Shown piece by piece: positions 47,032-56,623 of a DNA stretch of 64,000 nucleotides (the first letter of the stretch is position 1; every line of letters begins with the position of its first letter). Source of the DNA: Mycobacterium sp. 050128. GTDB taxonomy: Bacteria; Actinomycetota; Actinomycetes; Mycobacteriales; Mycobacteriaceae. Under the pieces are notes generated by a model, which made no database searches, was not told where the DNA came from, and saw nothing but the letters and a program-made list of their open reading frames with translations. Made by a program: the position numbers and the translations under genes. The stretch is from positions 2,728,001 through 2,792,000 of the forward strand of contig NZ_JAZGLW010000001.1 in the NCBI RefSeq assembly GCF_036409155.1, read 5' to 3'.

Positions 47032-48450
47032 ATGCGAATTGCGCAGCACATCAGTGACATCATCGGCGGCACGCCACTGGTTCGCCTGAACTCCGTCATC
47101 CCCGCCGGTGCTGGCACGGTTGCGGCAAAGGTCGAATACCTCAACCCCGGCGGTAGTTCCAAGGACCGCATCGCGGTCAAGATGATCGACGCCGCGGAGT
47201 CCGCCGGTCTGCTCAAGCCGGGCGGCACGATCGTCGAACCGACCTCGGGCAATACCGGTGTCGGGCTGGCACTGGTGGCCCAGCACCGCGGCTACAAGTG
47301 CGTCTTCGTCTGCCCCGACAAGGTCAGCGAGGACAAGCGCAACGTGCTGATCGCGTACGGCGCGGAGGTCGTGGTGTGCCCGACGGCGGTGCCGCCGGAG
47401 CACCCGGACAGCTACTACAGCGTCTCCGACCGGCTGGTCCGCGAGATCGACGGCGCCTGGAAGCCCGACCAATACGCCAACCCGCAGGGCCCGGCCAGCC
47501 ACTACGCGACCACCGGTCCCGAGGTCTGGGCAGACACCGACGGCAAGGTCACGCATTTCGTCGCCGGCATCGGTACCGGCGGGACGATCACCGGCGCGGG
47601 CCGCTACCTCAAGGAGGTGTCGAGCGGCCGACCGGAAGGACCGGTACGCATCATCGGCGCGGACCCCGAGGGGTCGGTGTATTCGGGCGGCACGGGCCGG
47701 CCCTATCTGGTGGAAGGCGTCGGCGAGGATTTCTGGCCCGCGGCGTATGACCCGACGGTGCCCGACCAGATCATCGCCGTATCCGACTCCGACTCGTTCG
47801 ACATGACCAGGCGGCTGGCCCGGGAAGAAGCCATGCTGGTCGGCGGCTCGTGCGGGATGGCCGTGGTGGCCGCGGCGAAGGTGGCCGAGGAAGCCGGGCC
47901 CGACGCGCTCGTCGTCGTGCTGCTTCCGGACGGCGGCCGCGGCTACATGTCGAAGATCTTCAACGACGCGTGGATGTCGTCGTACGGCTTCCTGCGTACC
48001 CGCCTCGACGGCTCGACCGAACAGCCCACGGTCGGCGACGTGTTGCGCGGAAAGTCGGGTGCGCTGCCGGACTTGGTCCACACCCACCCGACCGAGACGG
48101 TGCGCGACGCCATCGGCATCCTGCGCGAATATGGCGTGTCCCAGATGCCGGTGGTCGGCGCCGAGCCCCCGGTGATGGCCGGTGAGGTCGCCGGCAGCGT
48201 CTCGGAGCGCGAACTGCTTTCGGCCGTGTTCGAGGGCCGCGCCAAATTGGCCGACGCCGTCTCCCAGCACATGAGCCCGCCGTTGCCGATCATCGGTGCC
48301 GGCGAGCTGGTCAGCGCCGCCGGAAAGGCGCTGCGCGACTGGGATGCGCTGATGGTCGTCGAGGAAGGCAAACCCGTCGGGGTCATCACCCGATACGACC
48401 TATTGGGCTTCCTGTCGGATGGGCCTCGTGTGCAGGCGGGGCGGCGTTAA
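47032..48450 (+). CDS. cbs: Cystathionine beta-synthase
   Basis: A PLP enzyme of 472 residues condensing serine and homocysteine to cystathionine. The catalytic domain (1-310) shows the PLP Lys in GGSSKDRIAVKM, the TSGNTGVGLAL loop and the phosphate cradle GTGGTITGAGRYLKE. The C-terminal 130 residues are two CBS domains (for example AIGILREYGVSQMPVVG), a regulatory ligand site. No N-terminal haem domain is present. With metB two genes downstream it completes transsulfuration. Equivalent to Rv1077. Confidence 0.95.
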   Translation: MRIAQHISDIIGGTPLVRLNSVIPAGAGTVAAKVEYLNPGGSSKDRIAVKMIDAAESAGLLKPGGTIVEPTSGNTGVGLALVAQHRGYKCVFVCPDKVSEDKRNVLIAYGAEVVVCPTAVPPEHPDSYYSVSDRLVREIDGAWKPDQYANPQGPASHYATTGPEVWADTDGKVTHFVAGIGTGGTITGAGRYLKEVSSGRPEGPVRIIGADPEGSVYSGGTGRPYLVEGVGEDFWPAAYDPTVPDQIIAVSDSDSFDMTRRLAREEAMLVGGSCGMAVVAAAKVAEEAGPDALVVVLLPDGGRGYMSKIFNDAWMSSYGFLRTRLDGSTEQPTVGDVLRGKSGALPDLVHTHPTETVRDAIGILREYGVSQMPVVGAEPPVMAGEVAGSVSERELLSAVFEGRAKLADAVSQHMSPPLPIIGAGELVSAAGKALRDWDALMVVEEGKPVGVITRYDLLGFLSDGPRVQAGRR

Positions 48451-48538
48451 CGACGCGTGTCCGGAGCCTCCGCGAGAGGCGGCTTCTCAGGTACTGTAAT
48501 GCGGCTAGTTCAGCTAACCCGCAGTGGAAGGTTGCACC

Positions 48539-49219
48539 ATGACCGATCAGCCGCCGCCCTTTTCGCCGCCTGAACCACCCGGTGGCTATGAACCGGCCTC
48601 TGGCGGGTATGAACCCGCTCCCTCCGCTCAGGGTGGTTCCTACCCGCCGCCGCCCCCGCCGCCCGAGGGCGGTTACCCGCCACCCCCTCCGCCGTCTGGT
48701 GGTGGATACGCCCCGCCGCCGCCCGGACCGGCGGTCCGTGCGCTGCCGACGGACTCCTACACACCGTGGATCACCCGAGTGCTGGCGCTGCTGATCGACT
48801 ACCTGCCGTACGCGATCGTGCAGGGCATCGGCACCGGGATCATGTACGCCACCCAGCAGTCGTCCTGCGTCACCGACATCACGCAGTACGACGTCAGCCA
48901 ATACTGCGTGAGCCAGCCCTCGATGATCGGGCAGCTCGCGCAGTGGTTGGCGACGCTGGCCGGCTTGGCGTACTGGCTCTGGAACCGGGGCTACCGCCAG
49001 GGCACCACCGGCTCGAGCCTCGGCAAGACCGCGATGAAGATCAAGGTGGTCAGCGAGACCACCGGGGCGCCGATCGGCTTCGGGATGTCCGTCGTGCGCG
49101 ACCTCGCCCACTTCGTCGACGCCGTGATCTGCTTCGTCGGATTCCTGTTTCCGCTGTGGGACGCCAAACGGCAGACCATCGCCGACAAGATCCTGACGAC
49201 GGTGGTCCTGCCGGTCTGA
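48539..49219 (+). CDS. pra: Proline-rich antigen, RDD family membrane protein
   Basis: A membrane protein of 226 residues like the mycobacterial 36-kDa proline-rich antigen. The first 65 residues repeat GGYEP and GGYPPPPP motifs and are disordered. An RDD domain follows: VLALLIDYLPYAIVQGIGTG, WLATLAGLAYWLWNRGYRQG and DLAHFVDAVICFVGFLFPLW as helices. Two Cys (SSCVTD, QYCVSQ) lie in a loop. It sits between cbs and metB as in M. tuberculosis (Rv1078); there is no evidence for a transsulfuration role. Confidence 0.93.
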   Translation: MTDQPPPFSPPEPPGGYEPASGGYEPAPSAQGGSYPPPPPPPEGGYPPPPPPSGGGYAPPPPGPAVRALPTDSYTPWITRVLALLIDYLPYAIVQGIGTGIMYATQQSSCVTDITQYDVSQYCVSQPSMIGQLAQWLATLAGLAYWLWNRGYRQGTTGSSLGKTAMKIKVVSETTGAPIGFGMSVVRDLAHFVDAVICFVGFLFPLWDAKRQTIADKILTTVVLPV

Positions 49220-49307
49220 CGCGTCAGGCCGAGGCCATCGGCTGTTGGAGGCCGCGCATCGGCCAATTCATCGCGCTCGGCGTAAAGCCCGGCGCTCATT
49301 AGGCTGA

Positions 49308-50480
49308 ATGGCGATGAGCGAAAACCGAAGCGGACACCACGCAATCAAGGGACTGGCCACCAAAGCCATCCACGCCGGCTACCGCCCGGATCCTGCGACC
49401 GGGGCAGTGAACGCCCCGATCTACGCCAGCAGCACGTTCGCCCAGGACGGCGTCGGCGGTCTGCGCGGCGGGTTCGAATATGCGCGCACCGGAAACCCGA
49501 CCCGCGCCGCGCTGGAAGCCTCGCTGGCGGCCGTCGAAGGCGGCGCCTTCGGACGCGCGTTCAGCTCCGGCATGGCCGCCACCGACTGTGCCCTGCGCGC
49601 CATGCTGCGGCCCGGCGATCATCTGGTCATCCCAAATGACGCCTACGGTGGCACCTTCCGCCTGATCGACAAGGTCTTCACGCAGTGGAACGTCGGATAC
49701 ACGCCGGCGGCGCTGTCCGACCTGGACGCCGTGGCGGCCGCGATCACACCGCGGACCCGGCTGATCTGGGTGGAAACACCGACGAATCCGTTGCTGTCCA
49801 TCGCCGATATCGCGGCCATCGCTGAAATCGGCACGCGGCATTCGGCAAAAGTGTTGGTGGACAGCACCTTTGCCTCGCCCGCGTTGCAGCAGGCGTTGAC
49901 GCTGGGCGCCGACGTAGTGCTGCATTCGACGACCAAGTACATCGGTGGGCACTCCGATGTGGTGGGTGGCGCATTGGTCACCAACGACAAGGCGCTCGAT
50001 GACGCCTTCGGCTTTCTGCAGAACGGGGCCGGCGCGGTGCCGGGCCCGTTCGACGCCTACCTGACGATGCGCGGCCTCAAGACGTTGGTGCTTCGGATGC
50101 AGCGGCACAGCGAAAACGCTTTGGCCGTAGCGGAATTCCTCGCCGGGCACCCGTCGGTGAACGCGGTGCTCTATCCAGGCCTGCCCACCCATCCCGGGCA
50201 CGACGTCGCCGCGCGGCAGATGTCAGGCTTCGGCGGCATGGTGTCGGTGCGCATGCGCGGCGGCCGGGCGGCGGCCGAAAAGCTCTGTGCCGCAACCGAA
50301 GTTTTCATCTTGGCCGAATCACTGGGTGGGGTCGAGTCGCTGATCGAGCACCCGAGCGCGATGACGCACGCCTCAACGGCCGGTTCGCAATTGGAAGTTC
50401 CCGATGACCTGGTTCGGCTGTCGGTGGGTATCGAGGACGTCAGCGACCTGCTGGCCGACCTCGAACAAGCCCTCGGCTAG
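49308..50480 (+). CDS. metB: Cystathionine gamma-synthase / lyase MetB
   Basis: A Cys/Met-metabolism PLP enzyme of 390 residues. Signatures: YASSTFAQDGVGGLRGGFEY, FSSGMAATDCAL, WVETPTNPLL, the PLP Lys in HSTTKYIGGHSDVVGGAL and the C-terminal AESLGGVESLIEHPSAMTH. It would make or cleave cystathionine with Cbs. An in-frame ATG at 49314 is an alternative start. Its stop codon lies within a hairpin shared with the convergent greA stop. Equivalent to Rv1079. Confidence 0.95.
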   Translation: MAMSENRSGHHAIKGLATKAIHAGYRPDPATGAVNAPIYASSTFAQDGVGGLRGGFEYARTGNPTRAALEASLAAVEGGAFGRAFSSGMAATDCALRAMLRPGDHLVIPNDAYGGTFRLIDKVFTQWNVGYTPAALSDLDAVAAAITPRTRLIWVETPTNPLLSIADIAAIAEIGTRHSAKVLVDSTFASPALQQALTLGADVVLHSTTKYIGGHSDVVGGALVTNDKALDDAFGFLQNGAGAVPGPFDAYLTMRGLKTLVLRMQRHSENALAVAEFLAGHPSVNAVLYPGLPTHPGHDVAARQMSGFGGMVSVRMRGGRAAAEKLCAATEVFILAESLGGVESLIEHPSAMTHASTAGSQLEVPDDLVRLSVGIEDVSDLLADLEQALG

Positions 50481-50496
50481 TTCGCAGCGGAACTAG
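50477..50496. terminator. Hairpin spanning the metB and greA stop codons
   Basis: CTAGTTC (50477-50483) pairs with GAACTAG (50490-50496) around six bases. Both convergent stop codons are inside the arms. A bidirectional terminator is plausible; there is no T-run. Confidence 0.4.
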
Positions 50497-50987
50497 TCGT
50501 GATACGGCTCGGCACTCACCAGCGTGACCTTGACGGTGTTGCCGTTGGGCACGGTGTAGGTGCGCGTCTCGCCGACCTTGGCGTCGATCAGGGCCTCACC
50601 CAAGGGTGACTTGGGTGAGTACACCTCGAGCTTGCCGTCCTTGACGCCCTCCTGGCGGGTGGCGATCAAGAAGGTCTCGGTGTCGGACTTGTCGCCGTCG
50701 TAGTAGACCTTGACCACCGAACCGGGCAGCGCGATGCCGGACTGCTTGGGCGCCTCGCCGACCTTGGCGTTGTTGAGCAGGTCCTGGAGCTGGCGAATGC
50801 GCGCCTCCTGCTGGCCCTGCTCCTCGCGTGCGGCGTGGTAGCCGCCGTTCTCCCGCAGGTCGCCTTCCTCGCGGCGGTCGTTGATTTCCGCGGCGATGAC
50901 GGGACGATTCGCGATCAGCTGATCGAGCTCAGCCTTCAGCCGGTCATGTGATTCCTGGGTCAGCCAGGTCACCTGAGTGTCCGTCAT
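50493..50987 (-). CDS. greA: Transcription elongation factor GreA
   Basis: A 164-residue factor that enters the RNA polymerase secondary channel and stimulates cleavage of backtracked RNA. The N-terminal coiled coil starts [20 protein letters not shown] and carries the acidic tip region [20 protein letters not shown]. The C-terminal FKBP-like domain contains [18 protein letters not shown]. The frame continues to 51146, but ATG at 50987 gives the standard GreA length. Equivalent to Rv1080c. Confidence 0.96.
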   Translation of the reverse strand: MTDTQVTWLTQESHDRLKAELDQLIANRPVIAAEINDRREEGDLRENGGYHAAREEQGQQEARIRQLQDLLNNAKVGEAPKQSGIALPGSVVKVYYDGDKSDTETFLIATRQEGVKDGKLEVYSPKSPLGEALIDAKVGETRTYTVPNGNTVKVTLVSAEPYHD

Positions 50988-51201
50988 CTTGTCGTGCTCC
51001 TCGTCGTATTTCTCCGCGTAACCGCGTGAGTTTCTAAACTCCGGTAAAGGGAGTGTCTGTGTCCCGCCCCTTGCCGCCGTGCCGTTGGGCTCACGGCCGC
51101 TAATGCAGCAATACACGGTCCCTGGAGGAACCGTGCATTCATCCATGTTACCACTGTGGAAACAGCCGATGACGTCATTTGAGCTTCACCTTTGTGAGCA
51201 G

Positions 51202-51636
51202 TCAGGCTGCGCGCAGGTAGCCGGGCACGTCGGTGCCGCATCCGTAAATGTCCGCCATCACCGGTGGTTGTGCGGATTTCACCGTCGTCGTGACTTGTAC
51301 CGTGGCCTGCGCGGATGGCCCGACCAGGACCTCGCGTCGGCCCGTCTCGCTGCCGTCCTTTCCGCGGACCCGCACGATGCAGTCCACCGGCCGCGACGGA
51401 TCAGATCGCGTCACGCTGATCGTGACTGACGCCGTTTCGTTGTCGACCACCTGGTAACCGGCCAGCGAACCCGAGACAGCGCTGGTTCCCAGCCGTTGGT
51501 AGCCGACGATCGCGATGCCGATGCCGGCCGCCAGAACCAGCACACCCAGCGCGATCGCCACCCGGCGTCGCGAGACCCGAGACAGGCGCGAGCGTCCGTA
51601 GCGGGCCTCGGGGCGCGGAATGGAAGTCTGGGTCAT
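51202..51636 (-). CDS. DUF4307 family membrane protein
   Basis: A 144-residue protein of unknown function, DUF4307. A basic N-terminus (ARYGRSRLSRVSRRR) precedes one helix (VAIALGVLVLAAGIGIAIVG), and a beta-rich external domain follows, with VDNETASVTISVTRSDPSRP and two Cys (VDCIVRVRG and YGCGTDVPG). The frame extends to 51693; ATG at 51636 is used because the extra residues are not like the family. Divergent from mca, upstream of greA. Equivalent to Rv1081c. Confidence 0.85.
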   Translation of the reverse strand: MTQTSIPRPEARYGRSRLSRVSRRRVAIALGVLVLAAGIGIAIVGYQRLGTSAVSGSLAGYQVVDNETASVTISVTRSDPSRPVDCIVRVRGKDGSETGRREVLVGPSAQATVQVTTTVKSAQPPVMADIYGCGTDVPGYLRAA

Positions 51637-51759
51637 AACTGTTTCACGTGTGGGCTTATGTGCTGCCGGAGGACGACCGACAGCGTGCAACATGGCGAAA
51701 CTGGAATTATAGGGTCCTTATAGGCTCGAGGGGAGACCAGCGGACCGACAAGGGGACAC

Positions 51760-52632
51760 GTGAGCGAACTGCGGTTGATGGCGGTGCACGCCCACCCCGA
51801 CGACGAATCCAGCAAGGGTGCGGCCACACTCGCCCGATATGCCGACGAGGGTCACCGCGTGCTGGTCGTGACGTTGACCGGTGGCGAGCGCGGCGAGATC
51901 CTCAACCCGGCGATGGACCTGCCCGACGTGCAAGAGCACATCTCCGAGATTCGCCGCGACGAGATGGCGAAGGCTGCCGAAATCCTCGGCGTCGAGCACA
52001 CCTGGCTCGGCTTCGTCGATTCCGGTCTGCCCAAGGGTGATCCGCCGCCGCCGCTGCCCGACGGCTGCTTCGCGTTGGTGCCGTTGGAGGAGTCCGTCGA
52101 GGCGCTGGTGCGCGTCGTCCGCGAGTTCCGCCCGCACGTGATCACCACGTACGACGAGAACGGCGGCTACCCGCATCCGGATCACATTGCCTGCCATCAG
52201 GTTTCGGTCGGCGCCTACGAAGCGGCCGGCGATTATGCCCGTTTCCCGGACGCCGGCGAGCCCTGGGCGGTGTCCAAGCTGTATTACGTCCACGGCTTCC
52301 TGCGCCAGCGGATGCAGCTGCTGCACGACGAGGCGATCAAGCAGGGTCGCGAACCCCTGTTCCAGAAGTGGCTCGAGCACTGGAAACCCGAGCACGATCC
52401 GTTCGAGACCCGGGTGACCACACGGGTGGAGTGCTCGGAATATTTCAGCCAACGCGACGATGCGCTGCGCGCGCATGCCACCCAAATCGACCCGAAGGCA
52501 GACTTCTTCGCCGCCCCGATCGCCTGGCAGCAGCGACTGTGGCCGACTGAGGAATTCGAGTTGGCGCGCTCCCGCGTGCCCGTCCTTTTGCCCGAGGACG
52601 ACCTGTTCACCGGAATCGAGAACCACGCGTGA
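51760..52632 (+). CDS. mca: Mycothiol S-conjugate amidase
   Basis: A zinc amidase of 290 residues that cleaves mycothiol-toxin conjugates so that mercapturic acids can be exported. The metal ligands are in [18 protein letters not shown] and in the later [14 protein letters not shown]. The LmbE-like fold is clear. It is almost the same length as MshB but closer to Mca in the C-terminal part, as expected from the locus (Rv1082). GTG at 51760 is the start. It overlaps the next gene by four bases (GTGA). Confidence 0.94.
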   Translation: MSELRLMAVHAHPDDESSKGAATLARYADEGHRVLVVTLTGGERGEILNPAMDLPDVQEHISEIRRDEMAKAAEILGVEHTWLGFVDSGLPKGDPPPPLPDGCFALVPLEESVEALVRVVREFRPHVITTYDENGGYPHPDHIACHQVSVGAYEAAGDYARFPDAGEPWAVSKLYYVHGFLRQRMQLLHDEAIKQGREPLFQKWLEHWKPEHDPFETRVTTRVECSEYFSQRDDALRAHATQIDPKADFFAAPIAWQQRLWPTEEFELARSRVPVLLPEDDLFTGIENHA

Positions 52633-52925
52633 GACACCTCTTGCTCACGGTGATCGCTGACGGGACACCGCAGCACACCGGGCCCGATTTCGGCAAGGCC
52701 AGTCCGATCGGGTTGCTGGTCGTCGTGCTGTTGTTGATCGCCACCTTGTTTCTGCTGCGTTCGATGAACAAGCAACTGAAGAAGGTGCCCGAGTCGTTCG
52801 ACCCCAAGCATCCCGAGCCCGATCAGGCGGCGGACGAGGGCACCGACACCGTCGGGCCACCCCGTGACGAGGCCCCCGGGCGGGCGAACGGATCGGTGTC
52901 AGGACCCGGCGATGAGCCCGGCTGA
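52629..52925 (+). CDS. Small single-pass membrane protein, Rv1083-like
   Basis: A 98-residue protein with one helix ([20 protein letters not shown], about residues 26-45) followed by a basic stretch and a disordered, acidic, Gly/Pro-rich tail. The GTG start overlaps the mca stop and its own stop overlaps the next gene by 14 bases, so the three genes are translationally linked. Function unknown; a membrane-anchoring role for the mca-linked system is inference only. Confidence 0.88.
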   Translation: MRHLLLTVIADGTPQHTGPDFGKASPIGLLVVVLLLIATLFLLRSMNKQLKKVPESFDPKHPEPDQAADEGTDTVGPPRDEAPGRANGSVSGPGDEPG

Positions 52926-54936
52926 CTCGTCGTCCACCAACACGCTCGGGCTGGCCACCAGCCCCTATTTGCGTCAACACGCCGACAACCCGGTGCACTG
53001 GCAGCAATGGACTCCCGAGGCGATGGAAGACGCTGCCGAACGCGATGTGCCGATACTGCTTTCGATCGGCTACGCCGCGTGTCACTGGTGTCATGTGATG
53101 GCCCACGAATCGTTCGAGGACAACGAGGTCGCCGCGGCGATGAACGCGGACTTCGTCTGCGTCAAGGTCGACCGCGAGGAACGGCCGGACATCGATGCGG
53201 TCTACATGAACGCGACCGTCGCGCTCACCGGGCACGGCGGCTGGCCGATGACGTGTTTCCTGACCCCGGACGGGCGCCCCTTCTTCTGCGGCACCTACTA
53301 CCCGAAAGACGGATTCCTGCAACTTCTCTCGGCCGTCACCGAAACCTGGCAGCAACGCCGCGGCGAGGTCGAGGAGGCATCCGACCACATCGCCGGCGAG
53401 TTGCGCAAGATGTCTGGGGCCCTCGTCGGGCTGCCGGACGGTGGACCGGACGTCGACCCGGCACTGTGTGATCACGCGGTCGCCGCGCTGCTGGCCGACC
53501 AGGACACCGCGCACGGCGGGTTCGGCGGCGCGCCGAAGTTCCCGCCGTCGGCGGTTCTCGAAGCGCTGCTGCGCAATTACGAGCGCACCGGATCGGCGGC
53601 AGCGCTGCAGGCCGTCGAACGCACCGGCAATGCGATGGCGCGCGGCGGCATCTACGACCAACTGGCCGGTGGATTTGCCCGCTACAGCGTCGACAACGCT
53701 TGGGTAGTACCGCATTTCGAGAAGATGCTGTACGACAACGCGCTGCTGTTGCGCGCCTACGCGCACTGGGCCCGGCGCAGCGGAGATCCGTTGTCCCGCC
53801 GGGTCACGGCGCAGACCGCGCAATTCATGCTCGACGAATTGGCCGACGGCGACATGTTCACCTCGTCGCTGGACGCCGACGCCGACGGCCGCGAGGGTTC
53901 GACGTACGTCTGGACGCCGCAGCAGTTGGCCGAGGTGCTTGGGCCCGACGACGGCCCTTGGGCCGCTGAGGTTTTCGCGGTCACCGAGTCCGGGACGTTC
54001 GAACACGGGACGTCGGTGCTGCAGTTGCCCGGCGATCCCGACGATCCGCAACGCGTCGAACGTGTGCGGGCCGCGCTGCTGGCCGCCCGGCACACCCGAA
54101 CCCAGCCGGGACGCGACGACAAGGTGGTCACGTCGTGGAACGGGCTGGCGATCACCGCGCTGGCCGAGGCCAGCGTGGCGCTGGAAGAACCCGAGTTGGC
54201 CCGCGCGGCTCGGCGGTGCGCGACGGCGTTGCTGGACCTGCACGTGGTCGGCGGCCGGCTGCGGCGGGCCAGCCTCGGTGGGGTGGTCGGCGAGAGCGCC
54301 GCCATCCTGGAGGACCACGCGACGCTGGCCACCGGGCTGCTGGCGCTGTATCAGCTGACCGTCGAGGACGTTTGGCTGACGGCGGCGTGCGAGTTGCTCG
54401 ACACCGCCCTCGCGCATTTCGCCGATCCGCAGCGACCCGGGCGCTGGTATGACACCGCCGACGATGCCGAGCAGCTGATGCTGCGGCCCGCCGACCCGCT
54501 GGACGGGGCGACCCCGTCGGGCGCGTCGACGATCACCGAGGCGCTGCTGACCGCGGCGCATCTGGTCGGCAGTGTCGACGCGCCGCGCTACCTGCGAGCG
54601 GCGACCGAGGCGTTGGCCGCCCATTCGGTACTGCTGGCCAAGGCCCCGCGGTCGGCCGGGCATTGGATCTCCGTGGCCGAAGCCGCGATCCGGGGCCCGC
54701 TGCAGATCGCGATCGCCTGCCACTCGCCGCGGTCGCCGCTGCTGACCGACGCCCGCCGGCTCGCACCCGGCGGGGCGATCGTGATGGGCGGAAAGATGGA
54801 CTCGTCGGCGCTGCTGGTCGGCCGGGACCGGGTGCGGGGCGCCGACGCCGCCTACGTGTGCCGCGGCCGTCTCTGCGATCTGCCGGTGACTCGGACGACC
54901 GACCTCGCCGCCGCCCTGGGCGTACCCGCGCGCTAG
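52912..54936 (+). CDS. Thioredoxin-domain / DUF255 protein (YyaL type)
   Basis: A 674-residue protein. The N-terminal thioredoxin-like domain contains YAACHWCHVMAHESFEDN, with the CxxC motif, and VKVDREERPDID. The rest is an alpha/alpha toroid like N-acylglucosamine 2-epimerase, for example GGIYDQLAGGFARYSVDNAW and VPHFEKMLYDNALLLRAYA. Eukaryotic relatives are spermatogenesis-associated protein 20. Substrate and role are unknown. ATG at 52912 is preferred to 52864. Equivalent to Rv1084. Confidence 0.92.
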   Translation: MSPADSSSTNTLGLATSPYLRQHADNPVHWQQWTPEAMEDAAERDVPILLSIGYAACHWCHVMAHESFEDNEVAAAMNADFVCVKVDREERPDIDAVYMNATVALTGHGGWPMTCFLTPDGRPFFCGTYYPKDGFLQLLSAVTETWQQRRGEVEEASDHIAGELRKMSGALVGLPDGGPDVDPALCDHAVAALLADQDTAHGGFGGAPKFPPSAVLEALLRNYERTGSAAALQAVERTGNAMARGGIYDQLAGGFARYSVDNAWVVPHFEKMLYDNALLLRAYAHWARRSGDPLSRRVTAQTAQFMLDELADGDMFTSSLDADADGREGSTYVWTPQQLAEVLGPDDGPWAAEVFAVTESGTFEHGTSVLQLPGDPDDPQRVERVRAALLAARHTRTQPGRDDKVVTSWNGLAITALAEASVALEEPELARAARRCATALLDLHVVGGRLRRASLGGVVGESAAILEDHATLATGLLALYQLTVEDVWLTAACELLDTALAHFADPQRPGRWYDTADDAEQLMLRPADPLDGATPSGASTITEALLTAAHLVGSVDAPRYLRAATEALAAHSVLLAKAPRSAGHWISVAEAAIRGPLQIAIACHSPRSPLLTDARRLAPGGAIVMGGKMDSSALLVGRDRVRGADAAYVCRGRLCDLPVTRTTDLAAALGVPAR

Positions 54937-54943
54937 CGCCGAA

Positions 54944-55681
54944 TCAGAACACCACGAACCACATCGCGATGTAGTGGCAGATCGCCGCTACCGCGGTGCA
55001 GGCGTGGAAGAACTCGTGGTAGCCGAACGTCGACGGCCACGGGTCGGGCCAGCGCAACGCGTAAAGAATGCCACCGATGCTGTACAGCGCGCCGCCGACG
55101 AACAGCAGCACCATCGCGGCCACCCCGGCGTTGTGCAGGATCTCGCCCGTGTACCAAACGGCCACCCAGCCCAGCAGGATGTAGAGCGGCACTCCAACCC
55201 AGCGGGGCGCCGACGGCCACAGCATCTTCAGCAGGACCCCCGCCGCCGCGCCGCCCCACACGATCCACAGCACCACGTGCCCGTCGCGGGGGGACATGGC
55301 CAGCAGGGCGAACGGGGTGTAGCTGCCGGCGATGAAGACGAAGATCATCGAGTGGTCGGCCCGCTTCATCCACTTGCGGGCGGTCGCGGACTTCCAGTGC
55401 ACGCGGTGATACGTGGCGCTGACGGTGAACATGATGATGGTGGCGAAGGTGTATAGCAGGGTCGCCAGGCCGGCGCGGGTGGAGCCCACCGCCCACGACA
55501 CCGCGACCAGCGAGGCGCCCGCGAAGACGGCGGTGCCGGCCGAATAGACATGGATCCAGCCGCGGAACCGGGGCTTGGTCAGTACCCGGGCGACGCCGTC
55601 GACGAGGTGCTGCGCGGCGTGGGCCGCGAGTCCCTGCGATTCGGGCTCCGGCTGGGCGGCCGTGCTGGTCTCGGTGCTCAT
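54944..55681 (-). CDS. Hemolysin III / PAQR family membrane protein
   Basis: A seven-helix protein of 245 residues of the YqfA/hemolysin III family. Family polar residues are present: SATYHRVHW after helix 2, [16 protein letters not shown] in helix 3 and [18 protein letters not shown] in the last helix, the His cluster that binds zinc in PAQR proteins. The name hemolysin is historical; function in mycobacteria is unknown. ATG at 55681 is used rather than the frame start at 55750. Equivalent to Rv1085c. Confidence 0.9.
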   Translation of the reverse strand: MSTETSTAAQPEPESQGLAAHAAQHLVDGVARVLTKPRFRGWIHVYSAGTAVFAGASLVAVSWAVGSTRAGLATLLYTFATIIMFTVSATYHRVHWKSATARKWMKRADHSMIFVFIAGSYTPFALLAMSPRDGHVVLWIVWGGAAAGVLLKMLWPSAPRWVGVPLYILLGWVAVWYTGEILHNAGVAAMVLLFVGGALYSIGGILYALRWPDPWPSTFGYHEFFHACTAVAAICHYIAMWFVVF

Positions 55682-55788
55682 ATCAGTCAACGTTAGCGTT
55701 CGCGGCAGGAGGATGATCTTCGACTTGCGCGGAGTTCGCCGGGAATCCACTCCGGAATTGGTTGCCGCTCACAGTAGGGTGGATCCTC

Positions 55789-56577
55789 GTGGAGATCATT
55801 CCGCCGCGGCTCAAAGAGCCGTTGTATCGGGTGTACGAGCTGCGGCTGAAGCAGGAGCTGGCCGGCTCGAAATCCGAGCTTCCGCGGCACATCGCCGTGC
55901 TGTGCGACGGCAACCGGCGATGGGCGCGCGACGCGGGATACGAGGACGTCAGCTTCGGCTACCGGATGGGCGCTGCCAAGATCGCCGAGATGCTGCGATG
56001 GTGCCAGGAAGCCGGCGTCGAGATGGCCACGGTCTATCTGCTGTCCACCGAGAACCTGCAACGCGATCCCGAAGAGCTGGCCGGGCTGATCGAGGTCATC
56101 ACCGATGTCGTCGAGGAGATCTGCGCGCCGGCCAACCGGTGGAGCGTGCGCACGGTCGGCGACCTGGAACTGCTCGGTGACGAGCCGGCCCGCCGGTTGC
56201 GCGGCGCGGTCGAGTCCACGCCCAGCCTCGCGCCGTTTCACGTCAACGTCGCGGTCGGCTACGGCGGCCGGCAGGAGATCGTCGGCGCGGTGCGCGCGTT
56301 GTTGAGCAAGGAACTCGCCAACGGTGCCACCGCCGAGGAACTCGTCGAGGCGGTGACCGTCGACGCCATCTCCGAGAACCTCTACACGTCCGGGCAGCCC
56401 GACCCCGATCTGGTGATCCGCACCTCGGGCGAGCAGCGGCTGTCGGGATTTCTGCTCTGGCAGAGCGCCTATTCGGAGATGTGGTTCTGCGAAACGCACT
56501 GGCCGGCGTTTCGTCGCGTCGACTTCTTGCGTGCGCTGCGCGACTACAGCCTGCGCAATCGCCGGTACGGCAAGTAG
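55789..56577 (+). CDS. Short-chain Z-isoprenyl diphosphate synthase
   Basis: A cis-prenyltransferase of 262 residues, the exact length I recall for Rv1086, which makes (2Z,6E)-farnesyl diphosphate for decaprenyl phosphate synthesis. Signatures are HIAVLCDGNRRWARDAGYED with the catalytic Asp, LLSTENLQRDPEEL, and the C-terminal RTSGEQRLSGFLLWQSAYSE. GTG at 55789 follows AGGGTGGA; the frame runs back to 55762. Product chain length cannot be read from sequence alone. Confidence 0.92.
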   Translation: MEIIPPRLKEPLYRVYELRLKQELAGSKSELPRHIAVLCDGNRRWARDAGYEDVSFGYRMGAAKIAEMLRWCQEAGVEMATVYLLSTENLQRDPEELAGLIEVITDVVEEICAPANRWSVRTVGDLELLGDEPARRLRGAVESTPSLAPFHVNVAVGYGGRQEIVGAVRALLSKELANGATAEELVEAVTVDAISENLYTSGQPDPDLVIRTSGEQRLSGFLLWQSAYSEMWFCETHWPAFRRVDFLRALRDYSLRNRRYGK

Positions 56578-56623
56578 CCCAAGGGTCTTAAGCCGCAGGT
56601 CGTCCGCATGCCACACTGGGTAG

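Noticed and set aside
52645..54723. 692-codon open frame on the minus strand opposite the thioredoxin-domain gene
   Set aside because: GC-rich codon bias produces long antisense frames. The plus-strand protein has clear domains; the antisense translation is Arg/Gly/Gln-rich with none.
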